Source of the DNA: CAYNND01 sp964398775
GTDB taxonomy: Bacteria > Patescibacteriota > Minisyncoccia > Phycocordibacterales > UBA2100
Direction of reading: 5' to 3'
Assembly: GCA_964398775.1 (NCBI GenBank)
Contig: CAYNND010000004.1
Span: forward strand, 1-64,000
DNA: 64,000 nt
Positions 8,317 to 16,603 of this stretch are shown here, in pieces. Under the pieces are notes generated by a model. It was not told where the DNA came from. It made no database searches and saw nothing but the letters and a program-made list of their open reading frames with translations. The position numbers and the translations under genes are program-made. Every line of letters starts with the position of its first letter. Position 1 is the first letter of the stretch.

Positions 8317-8745
8317 ATGGACTATAAAATAGCTACATACGTACTCGGAGCGCTTCTTATTCTGTCTCTTGGATGGCACTACCCAGTGCTCCGACTCTTT
8401 GGTGGTGCAGCACCGATGCAGGGCGGCGCGGGCATGATGCAAGGTGGGATGCATATGATGGGGAATGGCTCAATGATGCGTGACGGCGAGATGATGGGCA
8501 TGCAGGGTATGATGATGGATATGACTGCGCGCCTGAAAGGTAAGTCTGGGGCTGAGCTTGAGAAGACATTCCTTGAAGATATGATTGTGCATCATCAAGG
8601 TGCCGTCGATATGTCAAAGGAATTGCTGAAGGGTACAACTCGTCCTGAGCTAGTGCAGTTTGCAAACGATATCATTACTGCACAAAGCAGGGAGATAGAG
8701 ATGCAGAAGCAATGGCTTACTGAATGGTTTGGCGAAAACCGATAG
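8317..8745 (+). CDS. Met-rich DUF305 protein
   Basis: A 142-residue protein with an N-terminal membrane helix or uncleaved signal (about 5-27), a Met/Gly-rich segment (about 32-72, many MM and GMQG units) and a C-terminal DUF305 helical domain with the intact HH pair in MIVHHQGAVDM. Met-rich stretches and this HH motif are typical of extracytoplasmic copper-handling proteins, so copper binding is a reasonable guess. A partial paralogue lies at 2-286. No perfect -10 box sits at the usual spacing; TACAAG or TAACTA upstream could give a short leader. Confidence 0.82.
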   Translation: MDYKIATYVLGALLILSLGWHYPVLRLFGGAAPMQGGAGMMQGGMHMMGNGSMMRDGEMMGMQGMMMDMTARLKGKSGAELEKTFLEDMIVHHQGAVDMSKELLKGTTRPELVQFANDIITAQSREIEMQKQWLTEWFGENR

Positions 8746-8757
8746 CACATCTATCAC

Positions 8758-8787
8758 AAAAAAAGCACCCGATAGGGTGCTTTTTTG
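8758..8787. terminator. Bidirectional intrinsic terminator
   Basis: A GCACCC-GATA-GGGTGC stem (8765-8780) is flanked by A and T runs. It separates the convergent DUF305 and Kazal/PKD genes. Confidence 0.9.
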
Positions 8788-9732
8788 TTACCACCAGGTG
8801 TTTGAGTACTGTGGGTACCAGCCACTTTCGTCGTAGTTAAATGAATTGTTGTAGTTGTAGTCGTCGTACTGACCGCCATATGATGAGCCGTAGTAGTCAT
8901 CGTATGAATTATTGTAGTTATAGTTGTCGTAGTAGTCGTTGTAGTCGTACTGTGTGTGTACTTTGCGGCGTGTGGTTGTTGGAGTATGTGAGTATTCCCA
9001 CCAGTAATTCCAATCGTTTATATCGCTATAGTCGGAATTATAGTACTGGTAGTTGTAATTATAGTTGTATGGGTATGGGTTGTACGGAGGGTAATACGGA
9101 GTTGTCGGCGGGTAGTATGGAGTTACGGTATTTGTATAGACTGTTACTGTTGCTGTTGCCTGCGCAACGCGGCCAATAGTGTCACGAGCTGTGATTATGA
9201 TTGTGTATGTGCCTGCGTTTGCATAGCTGTGAGTGAATGTAGTCTGCTGTGTCGTGTAGTTTTGGTATGCCTGCGCGTTTGCGTATGCATAGGTACCTTC
9301 ATCGCCCCAGACGATAGAGTAGGAAAGTGTGCCCGTGCTACTGCCGACGTTGATATACCATGTACCAGTTTCGTTTGTGCGAAGTGTTGTCGGGCCTGTA
9401 AATGATTGTATAGAAGGAGCGCTGCCGTAGTATGGCTGTGGGTTGTATGGGTACGGGTTGTACGGTGTATATGGAGTATACGGAGTGTACGGGTAGTACG
9501 GTGTATATGGATTCTGGTTACAGACACCACTGCTCATATATGTCGCTCCATCTGCATTGAGCTGGCACATATTGCTATATGTGTTGCGAGTAATGCCTGC
9601 ATTTGAATACTTTTGTCCGCAGACAGGGGCGTATTCCTGGGTACAGACAGGAGATGGGGCAATCATTGCGCCAGCATACGCAGGGACTGCAAGGCTTATA
9701 ATAAGCGCTGTTTTGACAAATACACGTTTCAT
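8788..9732 (-). CDS. Secreted Kazal-type, PKD and Tyr/Asn-rich protein
   Basis: A 314-residue exported protein. A signal peptide (about 1-21) is followed by a Kazal-like module (about 30-72) with C-x7-C-G, a TYSN-x-C core and a final G-V-C; four cysteines are seen where classic Kazal domains have six. Then come PYTP repeats (about 77-103), a PKD domain (about 108-200: IVWGDEG, FTHSYANAGTYTIII) and a C-terminal low-complexity tail of about 110 residues made mainly of Tyr, Asn, Asp and Ser. Kazal domains inhibit serine proteases, so protease resistance on the cell surface is an inference. A TAGGGT box (minus, 9744-9739) ends 6 nt before the ATG. Confidence 0.8.
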   Translation of the reverse strand: MKRVFVKTALIISLAVPAYAGAMIAPSPVCTQEYAPVCGQKYSNAGITRNTYSNMCQLNADGATYMSSGVCNQNPYTPYYPYTPYTPYTPYNPYPYNPQPYYGSAPSIQSFTGPTTLRTNETGTWYINVGSSTGTLSYSIVWGDEGTYAYANAQAYQNYTTQQTTFTHSYANAGTYTIIITARDTIGRVAQATATVTVYTNTVTPYYPPTTPYYPPYNPYPYNYNYNYQYYNSDYSDINDWNYWWEYSHTPTTTRRKVHTQYDYNDYYDNYNYNNSYDDYYGSSYGGQYDDYNYNNSFNYDESGWYPQYSNTWW

Positions 9733-9818
9733 GGTGTAACCCTACACCGGAGTGCTTTTAGAGTCAAACGGTGGGCATCTGCGCCTTGTTTTCGCATTTT
9801 TTGCGATATGATGGCGCG

Positions 9819-10160
9819 ATGGCAGTTGACAAGACATTTCTCGAGGTTAAAAAGGCAATTAGTAGTGCTGGAAACTTCACCGCAACGGTTGCCTACGGCA
9901 TGCCAGCATTCAGGTACAAGACAAAAATCGTTGCGTGCTATATGGAATGTAAGGAGCACATCGGATTCTACCCATACAGCAGCAAGGTCACACCACTTTT
10001 TAAGAAAGAGCTCGTAAAATACATCGCAAGTAAGGGGGCTGTGCAATTTCCTAAGGGGAAGAAGGTTCCGGCGCTGCTCATCAAGAAGATGGTTCGTGCA
10101 CGTATGAAGGAGATAGATGTACAACTCGCACAGAAACCAGTAAAGAAGAAAAAAGCATGA
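9819..10160 (+). CDS. DUF1801 (YdhG-like) protein
   Basis: A 113-residue protein of the frataxin-like-fold DUF1801 family, shown by AYGMPAF, the central hydrophobic strand HIGFYPY and the Lys-rich C-terminal helices. The start at 9819 is chosen over 9771 because TATGAT (9807-9812) ends 6 nt before it. It overlaps the MFS gene by 4 nt. Some homologues have been called iron chaperones; that role is not shown here. A second DUF1801 gene lies at 20370. Confidence 0.8.
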   Translation: MAVDKTFLEVKKAISSAGNFTATVAYGMPAFRYKTKIVACYMECKEHIGFYPYSSKVTPLFKKELVKYIASKGAVQFPKGKKVPALLIKKMVRARMKEIDVQLAQKPVKKKKA

Positions 10161-11461
10161 CTCCTGTTCGCGTGTTTGATTACATACTCATGAATTCACT
10201 TATCGCAAACATCACGAACTTTTTCGTGTGGTTTGCGCTGACTTTCTGGGTGTTCCTTGAGACGCACTCAATACTAGCGACATCGCTCATCGCTGGAATA
10301 TTTGCGATTATAAATGCAGTGACGGGGCTCTTTTTCGGTGCAATCGTAGACCACAACAAGAAAAAGATTGTCATGATGCTCTCAAGTGCAGCGTCACTTC
10401 TTTTGTATGCACTTGGATATATTATTTTCGTCATAGCTCCTACCGATGCATTTACAAACCCGAGCTCGCTGTATCTTTGGGCGCTCATCATCACGCTCAT
10501 GCTCGGAAGTATCATTGGAAACATTCGTGCCATTTCGCTGACGACACTCGTGAGTATCATGTTTACGGATGAAGAGCGTCCGAAGGTTAATGGGCTCGTC
10601 GGGACAGTGCAGGGGGTGACGTTCATGTCTACGTCTATCTTGAGTGGGCTCTCGATTGCATACCTCGGGATGCAGCACTCTATCCTAGCGGCTGTGCTCG
10701 TGACCATGGTCGTTGTGGTGCATTTGGCGACACTTCGTTTTGGCGCGAAAGATATTGTCTATGCAAAAAGAAAGGAGGGGGTAGGTCATGTCGATATCAA
10801 GGGCACCCTTGCACTCTTGCGCGAAACACCTGGGATTATCGCGCTTATTTTGTTCACTTCATTCAACAACTTCTTGGGTGGAGTCTTCATGGCGCTCATG
10901 GATTCATACGCGCTTTCAAATATGTCCGTCGACAAGTGGGGAGTTGCACTGTCAATACTTTCTACAGGGTTCATCATCGGTGGTGTACTCATCAGTAAGT
11001 ATGGGCTCGGTAAGAACCCAATACGCACACTCTTTCAGGCAAATGCAATCGCATGGACTGGTGCGATGCTCTTCACTGTTCCAAACATTACCGTCATATT
11101 TCTCGCGGGGATATTCCTCTGGATGATTATTGGGCCTGTTGCAGAAGCGGCAGAGAGTACCATCTTACAGAAAGTCATACCGCTTGAACGACACGGGCGC
11201 ACCATAGGCTTTGCGCAGACTATAGAGCAGATGGCATCACCGCTTACAGCACTCCTCATCGGACCACTTACTTACTTCGTCTTTATTCCTTTTATGACCA
11301 CCGGGCTTGGGGCGGCAACTATCGGTCCTTGGTTCGGGACGGGAGAAGTACGGGCAATGGCGCTCGTCTTTACATTAACTGGATTCATCGGGCTCATCGC
11401 ATCGTTTATCATGATGCGTTCACGCGCAGCGAAAAATATCACTCGCGAGTATCAAAGCTAA
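10157..11461 (+). CDS. MFS transporter
   Basis: A 434-residue protein with about 12 membrane helices. The loop between helices 2 and 3 carries GAIVDHNKKKIVM, a form of the MFS 'GxLaDrxGrkxxl' signature. The overall pattern resembles MFS exporters related to the enterobactin/macrolide exporter group. It starts inside the stop of the DUF1801 gene (ATGA overlap) and is followed 1 nt later by the DUF1697 gene, making a three-gene unit. Substrate unknown. Confidence 0.85.
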   Translation: MTPVRVFDYILMNSLIANITNFFVWFALTFWVFLETHSILATSLIAGIFAIINAVTGLFFGAIVDHNKKKIVMMLSSAASLLLYALGYIIFVIAPTDAFTNPSSLYLWALIITLMLGSIIGNIRAISLTTLVSIMFTDEERPKVNGLVGTVQGVTFMSTSILSGLSIAYLGMQHSILAAVLVTMVVVVHLATLRFGAKDIVYAKRKEGVGHVDIKGTLALLRETPGIIALILFTSFNNFLGGVFMALMDSYALSNMSVDKWGVALSILSTGFIIGGVLISKYGLGKNPIRTLFQANAIAWTGAMLFTVPNITVIFLAGIFLWMIIGPVAEAAESTILQKVIPLERHGRTIGFAQTIEQMASPLTALLIGPLTYFVFIPFMTTGLGAATIGPWFGTGEVRAMALVFTLTGFIGLIASFIMMRSRAAKNITREYQS

Positions 11462-11462
11462 T

Positions 11463-11981
11463 ATGAAGTACGTTGCACTGCTTCGGGGTATCAATGTCGG
11501 TGGGAATAAAAAAGTCGAGATGAAAAAGCTTGCTGCAGTGTTCACTGAACTGGGCTATGCAGACGTGCGCACCTACATAAACAGCGGCAACGTTATCTTC
11601 TCGTCACCAAAAAAAGATTTTGCACGCATCGGGCCCGCGTTGAAACACACCTTTGGTTTTCCGATAGAAGTGATTGTCCGTGACGCCAAAAATATTGCTT
11701 CACTCGTGCAGAAGATTCCCAAAGAGTGGGGCAATGATACAAAGCAAAGAACCGATGTCATCTTCTTGTGGGAAGGGTATGACAGTAAGCGGTCACTCTC
11801 ACTCATCAAGCAAAAACCGGTCGATACGCTCGTATACATCGACGGCGCAATCGTCTGGAATCTTGCACGGAAGAACGTCAACAAAAGTGGCATGCGCGAC
11901 TTCATCGGCACAGACGTGTATAAACACATGACTGCACGCAATATAAACACAGTCCGCAAGCTCAGTGAGCTCCTTTCTTAG
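11463..11981 (+). CDS. DUF1697 family protein
   Basis: A 172-residue protein with the family opening YVALLRGINVGGNKKV, the central RTYINSGNVIFSS and the FIGTDVYKHMTARN-like C-terminal motif. DUF1697 proteins are small cytoplasmic proteins of unknown function, common in free-living bacteria. It is the last gene of the 9819-11981 unit and overlaps the convergent lipase-like gene by 4 nt. Confidence 0.88.
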   Translation: MKYVALLRGINVGGNKKVEMKKLAAVFTELGYADVRTYINSGNVIFSSPKKDFARIGPALKHTFGFPIEVIVRDAKNIASLVQKIPKEWGNDTKQRTDVIFLWEGYDSKRSLSLIKQKPVDTLVYIDGAIVWNLARKNVNKSGMRDFIGTDVYKHMTARNINTVRKLSELLS

Positions 11982-13027
11982 AGCTCTATCTGCAATCCGT
12001 TTCGCATGGTGGGAACGAGAAATGTATTTCCATACGGTCGCTCACTGAGTATCTCCTTCGTATTCATCTCTGGGTCGTGTCGTCCTTCGTTGGTGAGCTT
12101 GAATGTGCCAAAGTGGATACCCATTACCTGTGGACTGCCCAAGTCTTCAGCTGCACTGCGCGCGTCACTTGGATTCATATGCATTTGTTCCATAAACCAG
12201 CGCGGCTCGTATGCGCCAATAGGGAGGAGCGCCATATCTATCTGCCCATACTTTTCCTGCAGTGCCTTGAAGTGTGTACCATAGCCTGTGTCACCTGCGA
12301 AGTAGATACGTGCTTCAGGTGTTTCAATCATAAACGAGCCCCAGAGGTAACGGTTGCGGTCGCGAAAGCCGCGTGCGCTCCAGTGTCGGGCTGGTTCGAG
12401 TGTCACACGTGTTTCACCTAGTACTTTTGATGCTGTGATATCAAGCTCGGTAATGCGCTCCTGAGGGACACCAGCGCGCGCGATAAACTGTCCGTTGTTG
12501 AGTGGAACGATGTACTGTGGCTTGAATCGTTCCTCAATCATCTCAATACTTTCTATCGACAGGTGGTCGTAGTGGTTGTGTGAAATGAGTACGACATCAA
12601 GTTTTGGAATATCAGCAAGGCGTATGTAGGGGTCATGGTGTCGTGCAGGGCCAGCAAAAGAGACTGGAGATGCTCTCTCTGCAAACTGCGGGTCAGTTAT
12701 AAAAGTGAGTTTCGGAGTTTCGATGAGTACCGTCGCGTGGTTGATGAATGTCGCACGTGCTGTACCTGAGAACGGTTTCAGTGTACTGGTATCTGTGGTG
12801 TATGGCTCGTTCCATGGAACACGCACATCGTTTCCGAAACTCCACTTGAAAAAGTCTCGTGAGCTTTTCTCATCGACTGCGACAGTATCGACAGTGAAAA
12901 CTCCGTCTTTGAAGTGTGAGCTCGTACCATGATAGACAGAGCCTGCGACGAAAAAGTATCCATAGATATAGATACCGACAAAAAAGCACAGTGCACCAAG
13001 CAGAAGTATCATCATGAGTCTTCGCAT
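11978..13027 (-). CDS. MBL-fold hydrolase, NAPE-PLD/UlaG-like
   Basis: A 349-residue protein with an N-terminal membrane helix (about 4-25). A metallo-beta-lactamase fold follows, with FINHATVLIE, the zinc motif SHNHYDHLS, ARHWSARG, AGDTGYG and a late HFGTF histidine. This combination matches the N-acyl-phosphatidylethanolamine phospholipase D-like group, so a membrane-lipid phosphodiesterase facing out of the cytoplasm is likely. It follows the small membrane gene at 13030 by 2 nt, in one operon. Confidence 0.85.
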   Translation of the reverse strand: MRRLMMILLLGALCFFVGIYIYGYFFVAGSVYHGTSSHFKDGVFTVDTVAVDEKSSRDFFKWSFGNDVRVPWNEPYTTDTSTLKPFSGTARATFINHATVLIETPKLTFITDPQFAERASPVSFAGPARHHDPYIRLADIPKLDVVLISHNHYDHLSIESIEMIEERFKPQYIVPLNNGQFIARAGVPQERITELDITASKVLGETRVTLEPARHWSARGFRDRNRYLWGSFMIETPEARIYFAGDTGYGTHFKALQEKYGQIDMALLPIGAYEPRWFMEQMHMNPSDARSAAEDLGSPQVMGIHFGTFKLTNEGRHDPEMNTKEILSERPYGNTFLVPTMRNGLQIEL

Positions 13028-13029
13028 TG

Positions 13030-13317
13030 TTATTTTTGGATACTCTTGAGCTGATAGTATGAGCCAATAGCGAAGAGGATGGCTGCAGCAGCGTAGAGAT
13101 AGTTGGGGATATTAGAATAGGGTACAGCTTTCAGTACTTGGAAGATGACCCATGACTGAGCAGTCGCGTAGAGCATGAAGCACAGCGAGAAGAGTCGGGC
13201 CGCTTTTTTCGCTGGGCCGCTGACATTGTCACCTATGGCAAGCCACTGCAGGAGTGCGAAACAAAGTGCGAGCACAACGACAGTGCTACTGATGGTAAAA
13301 ATAAGCAGTGGGTCCAT
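13030..13317 (-). CDS. Small three-helix membrane protein
   Basis: A 95-residue protein with three hydrophobic helices (about 5-27, 39-60 and 70-86) and no recognised motif. It heads the operon with the NAPE-PLD-like gene. TATACT on the minus strand (13329-13324), preceded by TGC, ends 6 nt before the ATG. Function unknown. Confidence 0.7.
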   Translation of the reverse strand: MDPLLIFTISSTVVVLALCFALLQWLAIGDNVSGPAKKAARLFSLCFMLYATAQSWVIFQVLKAVPYSNIPNYLYAAAAILFAIGSYYQLKSIQK

Positions 13318-13352
13318 GGGGGAAGTATAGCAAAGCCTCGTCGGAGCGCACC

Positions 13353-14039
13353 TTACGCCTTCTGAAGCAGCGCCAAGAAGTAATTGCGCTTGTATGACTT
13401 ACCGTCAAAGTGTGCGTAGTTACTCTTCTTTTCAAATGTATCTATCGTGAAGTACTGACCGTAAAGCGCTCGAAAGTCACTCTCAGTAAAGACACGCTCA
13501 GTGAGTCCCATCTTCGGCATCACATACGTGTCGTGTTCTTTTCCTGGAAACATCTTGATGAGATTCTTTGCGTTACTGTCACCATCCTTGCAGAGTCCAC
13601 GACAGAAGATGTACCCGCCACTTTTGAGTACGCGCTGCATTTCTTTCAAGTACATATCACGCTCGCGCTCTGTCAGAGAGTTTGACGCCATGACATCCAA
13701 GATGAGGTCAAAGGAGTTGTCAGCAAAGGGAAGTGGTGCGCCCATATCGCCGACACGGTAGTCGATAGAGACTCCCGCTTCTCGTGCGCGTGTCTGTGCA
13801 ATGTCGATTGCCGTGGGTGAGATGTCGATACCTGCGACAGTCGCACCGTACTCAGCAAGGTAGAGTGCATTTGGTCCGACACCACAGCCGAGGTCGAGAG
13901 CTGAGATGCTGCCGAGGTCGAGGTTACGCTTGCGGCGGAGTTCTTTCAAGATATCGCGCACATCTTTGCGTGCTTCGTCACCGAGGGTAACAAGCTGAGG
14001 GTTTTGGTATTCGCGGTCCCAGACATGTTTTTGCGCCAT
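13353..14039 (-). CDS. Class I SAM-dependent methyltransferase
   Basis: A 228-residue Rossmann methyltransferase. Motif I is ALDLGCGVGPNALYLAE, the next acidic strand is VAGIDISPTAI, and FDLILDVMA and VLKSGGYIF follow. It has the general small-molecule or lipid type layout; the substrate cannot be assigned. TAGACT on the minus strand (14051-14046) ends 6 nt before the ATG. Confidence 0.88.
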   Translation of the reverse strand: MAQKHVWDREYQNPQLVTLGDEARKDVRDILKELRRKRNLDLGSISALDLGCGVGPNALYLAEYGATVAGIDISPTAIDIAQTRAREAGVSIDYRVGDMGAPLPFADNSFDLILDVMASNSLTERERDMYLKEMQRVLKSGGYIFCRGLCKDGDSNAKNLIKMFPGKEHDTYVMPKMGLTERVFTESDFRALYGQYFTIDTFEKKSNYAHFDGKSYKRNYFLALLQKA

Positions 14040-14117
14040 TGTTGTAGTCTAGCGAAAAACGGATGAAATGCGAGTGTCTCGTATGAGTGAGCCATGCACA
14101 AGTGATATACTGAGTGC

Positions 14118-14684
14118 ATGCGCACGATACACTCGACAGATCCACTGCAGCCTGGATACAGCTACACACTCACTGCCGCAGAAGGGAAAGATTTCGCGCA
14201 GGAATTTAAGCCGCAGCTCACACCGCAGCAGATGCTTGAGATGGGAGTCTTTGGCGGTAACTATTTTGAAGGTGCTATCAGTGAGTATCCGAAGGCATGG
14301 TTTCAGCATGCGAAACTCTTTACACCCATCTTTGAACAACGTTTTCTTGGAGAGCAGGTGAACAAAAAACGTGACCATATCCGCTACGGTCGCGGGTACG
14401 ATGAAGCACTCAATTTTTTCCATGTTGATGCGAGTCAGTCACGTGAAGAGTGGCAGCGAAAAGGGTGGATACACAAGGATGACCCACGTGGCTGGTTTCA
14501 GTGGTATTGCCGCTACTATATGGGGAGAAGACATGCAGATGATGCGCGGCAGATAGAGCGCTGGAGGAAGATGGCGCGCCATGTCATGTGGCTGCACGGT
14601 GCGTGCAGTGTCGGAGACTTACATTGCAGACCGCGGCAGCGACAGGCGCTGCTTCACTGGGCGTATGATAGTACGAAGTTGTAA
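14118..14684 (+). CDS. Conserved protein with a CRPRQRQALLHWAYD tail
   Basis: A 188-residue soluble protein rich in Trp, Tyr, Arg and His. The block DDPRGWFQWYCRYYMGRR followed by C-x4-GDLHCRPRQRQALLHWAYD matches, from memory, an uncharacterised family found in bacteria and plants. Paired cysteines and histidines in the C-terminal half could bind metal. TATACT (14106-14111, preceded by TGA) ends 6 nt before the ATG. Function unknown. Confidence 0.75.
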   Translation: MRTIHSTDPLQPGYSYTLTAAEGKDFAQEFKPQLTPQQMLEMGVFGGNYFEGAISEYPKAWFQHAKLFTPIFEQRFLGEQVNKKRDHIRYGRGYDEALNFFHVDASQSREEWQRKGWIHKDDPRGWFQWYCRYYMGRRHADDARQIERWRKMARHVMWLHGACSVGDLHCRPRQRQALLHWAYDSTKL

Positions 14685-14720
14685 ATACATGACCGTACTA
14701 CTGCGTTAATTGCAAAGAAA

Positions 14721-14738
14721 AACACCTTTGTGGGTGTT
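14721..14738 (-). terminator. Intrinsic terminator behind the tRNA-Ser(GCT) region
   Basis: An AACACC/GGTGTT stem. In the minus direction it is followed by TTTTCTTT. It could also slow plus-strand transcripts from 14118. Confidence 0.7.
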
Positions 14739-14749
14739 CTTCAGCGATA

Positions 14750-14872
14750 GCGGAAAAGGAGGGAGCGAGTCTTACAGACTCAGTACCCAAGTTGGATATA
14801 ATTGTTCGCCGTGCTCCAATTCTATCTCAACACGGCTTCGAATCCCGTACGCATGTGCACCCCGGCACATGC
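14750..14872 (-). repeat. Tail of tRNA-Ser(GCT): hairpin, inverted T-arm copy, decayed direct copy
   Basis: Read in tRNA direction: a perfect 8-bp hairpin GCATGTGC/GCACATGC (14872-14851), an inverted copy of the T-arm (14846-14834, 12 of 13 matching), a further GCCGTG/CACGGC hairpin, then a direct copy of the acceptor 3' strand (14764-14750, 14 of 15 identical to 14914-14900). The intergenic stretch holds nothing else I can identify. Confidence 0.75.
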
Positions 14873-14900
14873 TCCCTTCCCGTACTCGCTTCGCTCAGTG

Positions 14901-14989
14901 CGGAGAAGGAGGGATTCGAACCCTCGAGGGACTTTTACATCCCTGCCTCTTTAGCAAAGAGGTACGTTCAACCACTCCGCCACTTCTCC
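14901..14989 (-). tRNA. tRNA-Ser(GCT)
   Basis: An 89-nt class II tRNA. Acceptor GGAGAAG/CTTCTCC, anticodon loop TTGCTAA with GCT (complement of 14953-14955), long variable arm AGGGA/TCCCT, T-loop TTCGAAT, discriminator G73 as expected for serine. CCA is not encoded. It decodes AGC/AGU. Confidence 0.95.
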
Positions 14990-15172
14990 AATTAGCGAAA
15001 GATAGCATAGTTATATTCTGCTCGAAAGGCAGAGAGGAGGGGATTTTGCACGAGAATCTGTTGCTTCACCCGTCTTTTTGTGTTGAAAGTGGATATTTTG
15101 GGTAGTGTGGATAGAAATTATAATAATTTGATATATATTTATAGTAATTATTGGTATTTTTAATATAAATAT

Positions 15173-16603
15173 ATGAACACAAGTGCATTGCGTGAGTTCT
15201 TGGAGATTCCGTATGACGAGCTTGAGGAGATGAACCTGACTGCGGCCTCGGATGGGCAGAAAGATACTGAGGCGCAGCTCCAGAAGAAGGCGACTGACTA
15301 CTTGAAGAAAGAAAAGCGCATCAAGGCAGTGACATTGTGTTTCTCAGATATTGAAGGCCGTCTGCACATGCTCGACTACGATAAGAAGTTCTTGCTCGAC
15401 TCAGTCGAGAACCTTACTTTTGACGGCTCGTCAATCAGAGGGTTTACACCACAGCATGAGAGTGACCTCCGTCTTGAAATCGACTGGGGGAGTATTCGGC
15501 ATCTTCCTTCAGATGTCTTCGGTCCTGGGAAAGTCATCTTCTTTGCTTCAGTCTTGAACCGTGACCGCACACCGTATCACTCTGATTTCCGAGGACGCTT
15601 GAAGGCATTCACAGCAGAGCTCAAGAAGAAGCAGGGAATTGTCGCGCACGCTGCGTCAGAAATCGAAGGATTTGTCGTCGAGGGTGAAAACGCAGAGCAG
15701 CAATTTGCGCAGAAGGGCTTCACCATGGTCTCAACTGGTGGCTACTACCACTCACTGCCGATGGACAAGCTCAGACAATTTATAGACGCCGCAGCAGAGG
15801 CGCAGCGTGCAATGGGCTTTAAGAATGAGAAGGACCATCCAGAAGTTGCGCCATCACAGTTTGAGATGAACTTCTCATACGCTGAGGTCGTGCGAGCAGC
15901 GGATAATGTGCAGCTCTACAAGCTTGTCTGCCGACAGGTCGCGCGCAGTATGGGCCTCACCGCGACATTTCTCCCGAAGCCATTTGTCGGAATCAACGGC
16001 TCGGGCATGCACACGAACTTCTCGCTCTCAAAGAATGGTAAAAACATTTTCTTTGATGCAAAGGGTGAAGAGGGGATTTCAAGTCATGCATGGGACTTTG
16101 TCTCGCGACTTTTGAATCACGCACCAGAAATCTGTCTCATATTGAACTCCTCGGTCAATGCATATCGCCGTCTCGACCCACACTATGAAGCACCAAACCA
16201 GATAAAGGTCTCAGCGGTTGACCGTGGTTCGATGATTCGTATTCCACTTGGAAACGAAAAGACTGCGCGCATTGAGCTGCGCTCAGTGGGGCCAGATGCA
16301 AACCCGTACCTCGTACTCTTCACGATGCTCAAGGTGGGGCTTGAAGGAAAGAAACTGGAGAAAGATGAAAGTAAACGCGACCGTGTGCGCTTCTTGCCGG
16401 ACAACATCAACGACGCTATCGCGCTCATGAAGCCGTCAAAATTCTTGGATGGCGCACTCGGGGAGGAAAGTAAGGAAAAGTTTATCGCCTTCAAACAAGC
16501 AGCCGCAGACCGAGCTCCAAAAGCGCTCGGTACTATCGTCAAAGAAAGTGAGGTTGTGTATCACCATGAAGTAACTAACCAATTCCTATGGAACAAGTTC
16601 TAA
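15173..16603 (+). CDS. glnA: Glutamine synthetase type I
   Basis: A 476-residue enzyme making glutamine from glutamate, ammonia and ATP. It shows LTFDGSSIRGF, the ATP/metal block INGSGMHTNF (NGSGMH where the final family His is Asn), NAYRRLDPHYEAPNQI and IELRSVGPDANPYL. An extra N-terminal stretch of about 40 residues precedes the beta-grasp domain. The stretch just upstream (about 15105-15172) is extremely AT-rich; TAATAT (15161-15166) ends 6 nt before the ATG. The last 16 nt overlap the start of the ammonium channel gene. No adenylylation or PII regulator gene is nearby. Confidence 0.93.
   Translation: MNTSALREFLEIPYDELEEMNLTAASDGQKDTEAQLQKKATDYLKKEKRIKAVTLCFSDIEGRLHMLDYDKKFLLDSVENLTFDGSSIRGFTPQHESDLRLEIDWGSIRHLPSDVFGPGKVIFFASVLNRDRTPYHSDFRGRLKAFTAELKKKQGIVAHAASEIEGFVVEGENAEQQFAQKGFTMVSTGGYYHSLPMDKLRQFIDAAAEAQRAMGFKNEKDHPEVAPSQFEMNFSYAEVVRAADNVQLYKLVCRQVARSMGLTATFLPKPFVGINGSGMHTNFSLSKNGKNIFFDAKGEEGISSHAWDFVSRLLNHAPEICLILNSSVNAYRRLDPHYEAPNQIKVSAVDRGSMIRIPLGNEKTARIELRSVGPDANPYLVLFTMLKVGLEGKKLEKDESKRDRVRFLPDNINDAIALMKPSKFLDGALGEESKEKFIAFKQAAADRAPKALGTIVKESEVVYHHEVTNQFLWNKF

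Noticed and set aside
9195..9530. Long His/Thr-rich frames opposite the Kazal/PKD gene
   Set aside because: They mirror the low-complexity Tyr/Asn codons of the real gene and have no start signal or domain.
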